From positions 1 through 12,800 of the forward strand of contig SKHA01000289.1 of NCBI GenBank assembly GCA_007117185.1: a stretch of DNA of 12,800 bases. The letters are read 5' to 3'. Numbering within the stretch: the stretch's first letter is position 1; every line of letters begins with the position of its first letter. Origin of the DNA: Spirochaeta sp. GTDB lineage: Bacteria; Spirochaetota; Spirochaetia; DSM-27196; Alkalispirochaetaceae. Positions 5,564-11,853 of the stretch are shown one piece after another. The notes under the pieces were generated by a model that made no database searches, was not told where the DNA came from, and saw only the letters and a list, made by a program, of their open reading frames with translations. The position numbers and the translations under genes were made by a program.

Positions 5564-6544
5564 ATGCTCTTTGTTGCTCTTCTCCTTGCTTCGTTCGTCC
5601 CGCTCCTGGGTGGGGCGGACCTGGTGGTTCGGGGCTCCTCCGCCGTCGCCCGCCGACTGAACGTGTCACCGCTGGTGGTGGGGCTCACCCTGGTCGCGAT
5701 GGGAACTTCCGCTCCGGAGCTGGTGATCAACCTCTCCGCCGCGTTTGCCGGGCAGGACTCTATCGCGGTGGGAAACGTCCTGGGCAGCAATATCTTCAAC
5801 GTTGCCGTTGTTCTCGGGGTGCTGGCGATCATCATGCCTCTGCCGATCTCCCGAAATACCACCTGGGCGGAAATTCCGCTGGCCCTGCTGGCCGCGGTGG
5901 TTCTGTTTGTGGTGATGGCAGACCGATTTCTCAACGGCAGTGCCATTGACGTGATAACTCGCAGTGAAGGGATTCTGCTGCTGTCGTTCTTCGGGATCTT
6001 TCTTGCCTACACTGTGCAGCGACGTCGGGGTGATACCGGGGAGCTGCTCTGGGAAACGCCCTCAACCCCATCTTCCCTTGATCGCAGCCTGCCGCTGGCT
6101 CTTGTGGTGGCGATAGCCGGGTTCGCCCTGCTGGCGCTGGGAGGACGCGGGGTGGTAGCTGGAGCGGTGGGAACAGCCAGCCTCCTGGGCGTTCCCGAGT
6201 ACATCATCGCCGTGACCGTTGTCGCCATCGGGACCTCCCTTCCGGAACTGGTCACCTCACTGGTTGCGGGGGCTCGAGGCAATACCGATCTGGCGGTGGG
6301 GAACATCATAGGGTCCAATATCTTCAACGTCTTTCTGGTACTGGGAGCAACTGCGGCGATTCGTCCCGTTGCCGCGCCACACCAGCCGGTGGATCACGCG
6401 GTCCATCTGGTTCTCACGGGTCTTCTATTTCTGTTTGTGTTCACCGGTCCGGGACGGCAGATTCAGCGCTGGGAGGGGCTTATCCTGGTGCTGGTGTACA
6501 TCGCCTACATGACGATGCTGGTGATCACCACTATCCCCGGTTGA
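5564..6544 (+). CDS. Na+/Ca2+ exchanger, CaCA family (YrbG-like)
   Basis: Inner-membrane antiporter of the calcium/cation exchanger family, probably exporting Ca2+ in exchange for Na+ (or K+/H+). The 326 aa length is typical of bacterial members with ten membrane spans. Both inverted alpha repeats are intact. The first has GTSAPE (47-52) with GNVLGSNIFN (70-79); the second has GTSLPE (223-228) with GNIIGSNIFN (246-255). The glutamates of the GTSxPE motifs are the cation-binding residues known in the family. A hydrophilic loop (about 151-174) separates the two halves, as expected. The start at 5564 lacks a Shine-Dalgarno sequence but is correctly placed for a leaderless message. The 3' end overlaps the convergent DUF1028-DUF952 gene by 14 bp. 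Ion specificity cannot be read from sequence. Confidence 0.92.
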   Translation: MLFVALLLASFVPLLGGADLVVRGSSAVARRLNVSPLVVGLTLVAMGTSAPELVINLSAAFAGQDSIAVGNVLGSNIFNVAVVLGVLAIIMPLPISRNTTWAEIPLALLAAVVLFVVMADRFLNGSAIDVITRSEGILLLSFFGIFLAYTVQRRRGDTGELLWETPSTPSSLDRSLPLALVVAIAGFALLALGGRGVVAGAVGTASLLGVPEYIIAVTVVAIGTSLPELVTSLVAGARGNTDLAVGNIIGSNIFNVFLVLGATAAIRPVAAPHQPVDHAVHLVLTGLLFLFVFTGPGRQIQRWEGLILVLVYIAYMTMLVITTIPG

Positions 6545-7784
6545 ACTGCCCGGCTACCGGAAGTGAGGTCGCTTCGCGGACAAGGGAAACCGGTAGCGGT
6601 CCGTAGAGGTGGGGAAACTCCTCCACCTCACCGGGAGGACGTTCGAATCGAATCAGGTGTTCCAGATCAGCAAGCTCCGCCATCAGCACTACCAGCAGAC
6701 TGCGGTCACCGGGAAACCAGCGTTCCAGCACGCCTGACAACTGATGGGGAAAACAGCAGTGGATGAACCCATCAGCGGCCAGTGATGGCTCGCGAACCTC
6801 TCCGCTGCCATCACGGGCCTCCTGCCATTGACGTTGTGTTGTCACGTGCAGCAGTGTGCCCGGTCTGTCTGCCAGCAGAGCGTCCCACTGCCGGGAGGTG
6901 AAGGGAAACAGCCCCGTCGGCGGCAGCCGCTGACCGAGCCGCCTCCACCTGGCTTCCTGCTGCAGGATCTCCTGAAGGCGACTGCGACCGCGTTCCATCT
7001 CTCCGGCGGCAGCGATACCCAGCGCTTCCCAGAAGCGCAGCTCTTCCTTCTCCGGGGCCAGAGCCAGGGCCTGCTGGTAATGCCGCGCAGACCCCTCGGT
7101 GTCGTCCTGCGCCAGCGCTTCGTCTCCGGCTTCAGCGGCGGCGTAGCCCAGATGCAGGTCCATCAGGCGCCTGAGCTCCTCCAGCGGCTCCTTGTGGTCC
7201 TCCACACGCAACTCCAGCGGACGGCGCCGGGCGGCACTTCCGGTGACAGTGGTGGAGACAGTCACAATCGCCGCGGACTGGCGGCCCCGGATATCTCCAC
7301 CTGCCGCTTCAGCCGCTTCCAGGGCCAGCAGCAGGCGCTCCGCAAGGGGACCGCTGCTGTGGTTCCAGCTGTGAATCATCGCTTCAGGGACACCTTTCTC
7401 GTCCATCATGTTGGCCTGGACGGATACCCCCTGTTGACTGACATGCCCCGCCTCGGCGATGCAGCGCAGCCCGGTGTGAGTCGCTGTTGCTCCCTGGGGC
7501 GTAATCATCGCGATCTGCCGCAGCTCCCGGGATTCGTCGGCGGCAAGGATCATCCGCAGTGCCTCGTCAGGGGTTGCTCCCTGACCCAGCAGCGCCACGC
7601 CCTGAGGGGCGGCTTCACGGTTGACCACCGACTGGGTTGCCACCACCCCGACACCCGGTTCAGCCTGGATGACGGTGGAGCCCACCGAAAAGAAGTGAGA
7701 CTGGACGGCAGCCCCCATCAAACCGGACTGGAGGTCTACAGCGACGATCGAGTAGGTGGCGGCAAGGTTTCGTATGCTGATCAT
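6531..7784 (-). CDS. DUF1028 (Ntn-hydrolase fold) - DUF952 fusion protein
   Basis: Cytoplasmic protein of 417 aa with two uncharacterised domains. Residues ~10-215 are DUF1028: ATYSIVAVD, then GAAVQSHFFSVGS (24-36), GVGVVATQS (44-52), ANMMDE (124-129) and the ELRVEDHKEPLEEL segment (191-204). A helical, TPR-like linker follows (~220-280; SARHYQQALALAPEKEELRF). Residues ~310-408 are DUF952, with LLHVTT, the SLAADGFIHC segment (334-343) and the diagnostic EFPHLYGPL (389-397). DUF1028 is grouped with N-terminal nucleophile hydrolases, and family proteins usually begin near Met-Thr. Here the matching threonine is T10, behind a nine-residue extension, so processing or a non-nucleophile role must be assumed. 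It is the last gene of the lepB operon, nine bases after the MAF-like gene, without a Shine-Dalgarno sequence. The substrate is unknown. Confidence 0.8.
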   Translation of the reverse strand: MISIRNLAATYSIVAVDLQSGLMGAAVQSHFFSVGSTVIQAEPGVGVVATQSVVNREAAPQGVALLGQGATPDEALRMILAADESRELRQIAMITPQGATATHTGLRCIAEAGHVSQQGVSVQANMMDEKGVPEAMIHSWNHSSGPLAERLLLALEAAEAAGGDIRGRQSAAIVTVSTTVTGSAARRRPLELRVEDHKEPLEELRRLMDLHLGYAAAEAGDEALAQDDTEGSARHYQQALALAPEKEELRFWEALGIAAAGEMERGRSRLQEILQQEARWRRLGQRLPPTGLFPFTSRQWDALLADRPGTLLHVTTQRQWQEARDGSGEVREPSLAADGFIHCCFPHQLSGVLERWFPGDRSLLVVLMAELADLEHLIRFERPPGEVEEFPHLYGPLPVSLVREATSLPVAGQFNRG

Positions 7785-7793
7785 GGAGCAAAG

Positions 7794-9611
7794 CTACAGC
7801 AGGCGATAACGGTGGATCAACTGGCGGTGAAACTCCGCCGCTTCCATAAGAGCCCGATAGATTTCAGAAGCCTGAATCACGCTGCTGCGTGCATCCGGGA
7901 TTTCCTGGTTGACCGCCAGATCGATCGCCTGTTCCGCAAGAAAGCCCGCCAGTTCACGGTGTTCAAACTGCTGTAAATCCCCGTCGATGCGGTCCAGGGC
8001 GGTGAGGTCCCCCGGAGAAAGGGTGTTCCGCTGCAGCAGTTCTGCACACACGGTTTCTCCGCGCGCGCCAATCGCCGCTACCACCTGCAACTGCATCTCA
8101 AGACGTGTCAGAGCGTGCGAAAGGATCTCCCCGCCGGGACCCCGGGTGCGGTGATCGTTCAGAATCCGGGTGATCACTTCCTCCGGTGTTCGTTCACGGT
8201 GTTGTTCCCCGGCGAGAGCCTCCCCGGTGTTGATGACCTGGTACCCCGGGATCGCGGCTCCCTCCGGCGAGAGGACCATCGTCTTCACCTGAGGGTGTCG
8301 GATTGCCTGTTCCATGAACCATCCGCGATAGACCTCCATCCGCCGGTCGCTCAGTACCGTCCCGCCCCCGGCGGCGGGAACTGCTTTGGGGTGCGCGTCG
8401 TGGAGGTAGCGAAACAGTCCCTGCTCGGCGGGTTCGCTGCGTCGGGTTGTCCGGATCAGCCGCTCCTCGAAAAAGGAGCCGGAGCAGTGGGTTCTCATGC
8501 GGGGAAACCCCAGATCCAACCCGGCGACATAGATTCGCCGGCAGCCCATGATTCGAGCCAGATCCCACCCTGAGGTGGCAACGGATCCCCCCGCCCCCAG
8601 TTTCTCCCATCTTCCAAGGTGGCCGTCGATAAACGTACCCAGGGGAAACAGCGACGCCGAGACGAGCACCGGCCCGGGCCACAGACGAAACACCCGTGGA
8701 TGGGTTGCCGGCTCGGCGACGAGAATGGTCCTGCTGAGTCGTTCGTCGACACCGTCCAGGTGGCGGGTGTTCCAGTACTGTGGATCCGCAACCACCGCGA
8801 TATGAGGGGGTGCTCCAGCTCGGACCAGCGGAGCCACTGCGGTGTCGACGGCAATGACCAGCATGCTCCGGTGGAACCGCTTGATCTCGGGAAGAACGTC
8901 GTCCAGGGTGGGTCCGGCGCCGCAGATCAGCGCGGAGCCGCCAGGTGCGGCGTCCACAAGCGCGTCGATCCCCGGGGGTGGAGAACCACCGGTGAGATTC
9001 CGCAGGGTGTTTCTAACCCATAACCGCCCGAAGCGCCGCAGGGTATTCGTATTTACGGTGCTGCGGGTGCGATACTGCTGTAACGCATGGTGAAGCTCGG
9101 CGACGACCTCCGGCGCCTGCTGAGTGGCGGACTGCAGGGTAAGAACGGCGAAGCGGCGCGCCCGGAGGCTGCGGAGGGCTGAGACCACAAGATCGCTCCG
9201 GTCTGCCGGGAGCAATACCTGCGGGCCGTACCGATCCCACCACGCACTGTCCCGGTGAGCCCGTGCTGCGTGTACCACGTCCGTAACCGCCTCGGCGACT
9301 ACCAGGGGAACTCCCGGTTTCTGTCGAGACAACTCTTCCAGGTGGTACCCCAGCCCCAGTCCGATCACCACGATCGCATCAACTGACTGGGGGGTTCCGG
9401 CGAGGAACCGTGTCACCAGACGCTCCGCTTCCCGCGCAGGAGCGATGGAGCTGTGAACGAAGCGGCCGCCTACCCTCAGGGTTGTGCAACCGTCACGAGC
9501 CGGCACCGGTTCAACCACAACGTGTGGTTCATCCGGCAGGAAGAATCCCAACGCCTGACTGAGACTCAGATTGTCCACCAGGTCTTCCCGGTGGGTATTC
9601 TCCTGCTTCAT
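7794..9611 (-). CDS. MAF-like DUF115 protein (motility-associated factor family)
   Basis: Large protein (605 aa) of the DUF115 / motility accessory factor family. Members include putative nonulosonic-acid transferases that glycosylate flagellin, and pterin pyrophosphokinase-like (MptE-like) proteins; spirochaetes often carry several. Visible parts are an N-terminal Rossmann-like region with VIGLGLGYHLEEL (82-94) and VVAEA (104-108), and the DUF115 core at ~200-375. The core has ALICGAGPTLDD (227-238), VIAVDTAV (252-259), PHIAVVADPQYW (269-280), LGAGGSVATSGWDLA (338-352) and YVAGLDLGFP (361-370). A helical C-terminal tail (~470-605) shows no recognised motif. There is no signal peptide. The ATG overlaps the stop codon of the PBP gene (ATGA, 4 bp), implying coupled translation. 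No flagellin or sugar-nucleotide gene is near, so the glycosylation role is only a family inference. Confidence 0.78.
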   Translation of the reverse strand: MKQENTHREDLVDNLSLSQALGFFLPDEPHVVVEPVPARDGCTTLRVGGRFVHSSIAPAREAERLVTRFLAGTPQSVDAIVVIGLGLGYHLEELSRQKPGVPLVVAEAVTDVVHAARAHRDSAWWDRYGPQVLLPADRSDLVVSALRSLRARRFAVLTLQSATQQAPEVVAELHHALQQYRTRSTVNTNTLRRFGRLWVRNTLRNLTGGSPPPGIDALVDAAPGGSALICGAGPTLDDVLPEIKRFHRSMLVIAVDTAVAPLVRAGAPPHIAVVADPQYWNTRHLDGVDERLSRTILVAEPATHPRVFRLWPGPVLVSASLFPLGTFIDGHLGRWEKLGAGGSVATSGWDLARIMGCRRIYVAGLDLGFPRMRTHCSGSFFEERLIRTTRRSEPAEQGLFRYLHDAHPKAVPAAGGGTVLSDRRMEVYRGWFMEQAIRHPQVKTMVLSPEGAAIPGYQVINTGEALAGEQHRERTPEEVITRILNDHRTRGPGGEILSHALTRLEMQLQVVAAIGARGETVCAELLQRNTLSPGDLTALDRIDGDLQQFEHRELAGFLAEQAIDLAVNQEIPDARSSVIQASEIYRALMEAAEFHRQLIHRYRLL

Positions 9612-11461
9612 TCCAGCTCGATCCGGATGGTCATCCCCGGTTCCAGTGGAGCCCCCGGGGCAGGGGAGTGAGATCGAACCCAGCCGCTGCCATAAATCTC
9701 CACGTTCAGGTCATCCCGAACGATCAGGGGCATAAGCGACCGCAGGGGAACGCCGGTGAGGTCGGGCATCACATCGACGATCTCCGGCATCGTTCGGGGT
9801 CTGAGAACGACACGGCCGGGGTGCTCGGTTATCGTGTCGGTGTCCCGGGGTATGTCCCAGTACGGGATCAGAAAATCCAGCATCGTCCGAACTGCCGGCG
9901 CGGCGATCCGCCCGCCGAAGAAGCTCTCACCCCGGGGATAGTCAATCATCACATAGACGATCAACTCCGGGTGGTCTGCCGGTACAAGGGCGAGGGTGGA
10001 GGCGATGAAGTGAGCGTCGGAGTACCTCCCGTTCACCGGGTCGAACACCTCGGCGGTACCCGTTTTGGCAGCGACGGAGACACCTTCCACCTGTATTCGC
10101 CATGCCGTCCCGTCGCGGTCGGTGGAGCCCCGCATCATCTCCAGCATCAATCTGGCTGTCTCCGGGGAAACTACCTGCCTGACTGGCTCGCGACCGTTCT
10201 GCTGCAGTATTTCCCCGCTGTTGGAGACGATGCGGTTGACGATCTGTGGGCGCAGCAGCACTCCTTCGTTGGAGAGAACGGTGGCCGCCGCGACCATCTG
10301 AATTGCCGTGACCCCAATCTCCTGTCCGATCGCCAGAGTCTGCTGGGTCCTGCGTGACCAGCGGTGCGGTTCCGCCAGCAGACCCCGCTCCTCCCCGTTC
10401 AGATCGATTCCGGTGGGCCGTCCAAAACCGAAGGAGGTAAGCAATGTGTAAAAGGACCCCGGGTCGGCGCGTTCCGACGCGTAGGCAGCGCCGACATTAC
10501 TGGAAAACTTGATTATTTGCGCCGGGGAGATCACTCCGTAGTTCGACAGGTCCGAGATGATGAAACTGCCATTATCCGCCACGTACCCTCCGGCGGTGTT
10601 GAAGCGGTCCCGGGGGGAGATGGCCCCCAGTTCCAGCAGCGAAGCGATGGAGAAGACCTTGAAAACGCTTCCGGGTTCGTAGATCCGTGAAATAGAGGTG
10701 TTGCGACGCTGGTTTGCGCTGTAACTCAGAAAGTTATTGGGATCGAAGGAGGGCTGCGACGAGAGAGCGAGGATCTCCGCGGTATCTGCTTTGGCAACAA
10801 CGATGGTTACCATATCTGCCTGATGCTGCTGCATCAGCTCGCGGCCCAGTTCGTCAGCGGCGCTTTGTATCGCCAGGTCCAGGGTGAGGAACACCTGATG
10901 ACCCATCGGATCGGTTTCAGGCATGAGATACTCTGAGAACATGTATTCGATTCCCGCCAGCCCGACGTTATCCACCCCGGTGTAGCCGATTACTGCCGCT
11001 GCGCTCTCCCGCTCGGGGTAGCTGCGTCCCAGGTCGGGTTGAAGCCGGATGCCCCGCAGATTTCCGGCGCGAATCTCCGCGGTGATGCGGCTGCTCTGGC
11101 TGGGGGTTACCGTCCGTTGCAGGGTGAGAAATCCCGTAGAGGTGGCGATGCGATCGGTGATCTCCCGATGGTCCCGTTCCAGGATCTCCCCAAGGAGGCG
11201 GGCGGTTCCCTCGACGTCGCGTATCTCCGGACGCCAGGCGGTGACGGTATCCAGGCGTGTCTGGATGGCAAGGATTCGACCCCGTCGGTCCAGAATCGGT
11301 CCCCGTTCCGCCGCAGGCGAGGTGGATCCTGCAGAGGTTCCCCCGTTTGCCGGGACCATTATCACCGCGAAGCGCAGCACCAGGACAGCCGCTGCAACCG
11401 CCAGGATCATCGCGGTCACCTGTATCCGTGTTGTTCTGGACGATTTATCTTCTGTAGCCAC
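9608..11461 (-). CDS. Class B penicillin-binding protein (FtsI/PBP2-type) with C-terminal PASTA
   Basis: Monofunctional DD-transpeptidase that cross-links peptidoglycan in the periplasm, anchored by one N-terminal span (~13-35 of 617 aa). The pedestal region starts with ERGPILDRRGRILA. All transpeptidase motifs are present: EPGSVFK (S265 nucleophile, K268), SSN (320-322) and KTGTAEV (K466-T467-G468). After the catalytic domain, a single PASTA-like domain (~560-617; MPDLTGVPLRSL through PGMTIRIELE) ends the protein. The start is GTG 11461, because GGAAGGG lies about ten bases upstream and the cytoplasmic tail is then short; a GTG at 11503 would sit deep inside lepB. The gene overlaps the lepB stop by 17 bp and the MAF-like start by 4 bp. 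Whether it is the septal (FtsI) or elongation enzyme cannot be settled; the pedestal and PASTA favour FtsI. Confidence 0.92.
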   Translation of the reverse strand: MATEDKSSRTTRIQVTAMILAVAAAVLVLRFAVIMVPANGGTSAGSTSPAAERGPILDRRGRILAIQTRLDTVTAWRPEIRDVEGTARLLGEILERDHREITDRIATSTGFLTLQRTVTPSQSSRITAEIRAGNLRGIRLQPDLGRSYPERESAAAVIGYTGVDNVGLAGIEYMFSEYLMPETDPMGHQVFLTLDLAIQSAADELGRELMQQHQADMVTIVVAKADTAEILALSSQPSFDPNNFLSYSANQRRNTSISRIYEPGSVFKVFSIASLLELGAISPRDRFNTAGGYVADNGSFIISDLSNYGVISPAQIIKFSSNVGAAYASERADPGSFYTLLTSFGFGRPTGIDLNGEERGLLAEPHRWSRRTQQTLAIGQEIGVTAIQMVAAATVLSNEGVLLRPQIVNRIVSNSGEILQQNGREPVRQVVSPETARLMLEMMRGSTDRDGTAWRIQVEGVSVAAKTGTAEVFDPVNGRYSDAHFIASTLALVPADHPELIVYVMIDYPRGESFFGGRIAAPAVRTMLDFLIPYWDIPRDTDTITEHPGRVVLRPRTMPEIVDVMPDLTGVPLRSLMPLIVRDDLNVEIYGSGWVRSHSPAPGAPLEPGMTIRIELE

Positions 11462-11807
11462 GAAACAGGACCCTTCCGACAATACTGTCTGTGGCGATGC
11501 CACCGAGGTGGCGGGAATCCACCGATTCCGTCGGGTTGTCGCCAGTCAGGTACACCCGTGATCCGGCCACCAGATCAGTCACCCGCTTGACCGCCAGCTT
11601 CGATGTCCCGGGGTCGCGAAAGACCAACAGGTCTCCCGGTTGCGGTGCGAAGAAGCGATAGGCAAAGCGGTTCACCACGATTGTTTCTCCGTCGTGCATT
11701 GTCGGTACCATGCTGTCTCCGGTGACCCGGTGCAGAGACGCGGGAATCTCCCTCACTGCCACGAAAAGGACAGCAAACAGAAGAATCGTGACAATAGGAA
11801 AGCGCAC
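11445..11807 (-). CDS. lepB: Signal peptidase I (S26 family), short form
   Basis: Inner-membrane serine protease that removes signal peptides from exported proteins. The 120 aa protein has one N-terminal span (RFPIVTILLFAVLFVAV) and then the S26 boxes: TGDSMVPTM with the nucleophile S32, LAVKRV with the general-base lysine K74, and the GDNPTESVDSRHLG box followed by IVGRV. It is much shorter than E. coli LepB because it lacks the second membrane span and the inserted beta domain, but all catalytic boxes remain. The start is taken as GTG 11807, eight bases after a TATTAT -10-like hexamer; an in-frame TTG at 11813 would add two residues but lies only two bases from that hexamer. First gene of the four-gene unit, overlapping the PBP gene by 17 bp. 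Several exported proteins in the window would be substrates. Confidence 0.88.
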   Translation of the reverse strand: MRFPIVTILLFAVLFVAVREIPASLHRVTGDSMVPTMHDGETIVVNRFAYRFFAPQPGDLLVFRDPGTSKLAVKRVTDLVAGSRVYLTGDNPTESVDSRHLGGIATDSIVGRVLFRGYRR

Positions 11808-11814
11808 GGCCAAC

Positions 11815-11821
11815 TATAATA
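11815..11821. promoter_or_regulatory. Overlapping divergent -10 elements between lepB and the M23 gene
   Basis: TATAAT reads on the plus strand at 11815-11820 and TATTAT on the minus strand at 11821-11816, so one AT-rich core can serve both directions. The minus-strand element ends eight bases before the lepB GTG (11807). The plus-strand element would start RNA near 11827, leaving a leader of about 27 bases before the ATG at 11854. Neither direction shows a convincing -35 at 16-18 bp. Confidence 0.45.
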
Positions 11822-11853
11822 TGCTCGCAATCTATTGTCGATACTGCTATTGT

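Noticed and set aside
6828..7976. A 382-codon open frame on the plus strand.
   Set aside because: It lies antisense to the DUF1028-DUF952 and MAF-like genes, has no recognisable domain, and its length is explained by GC-rich codon bias on the opposite strand.
9668..10357. A 229-codon plus-strand frame opposite the PBP gene.
   Set aside because: Antisense to intact catalytic motifs of the PBP and without any recognisable protein feature.
11821..11853. An earlier in-frame ATG for the M23 protein at 11821.
   Set aside because: It directly abuts TATAAT and would lie before the expected RNA start; it would add a cysteine/tyrosine-rich stretch with no clear role.
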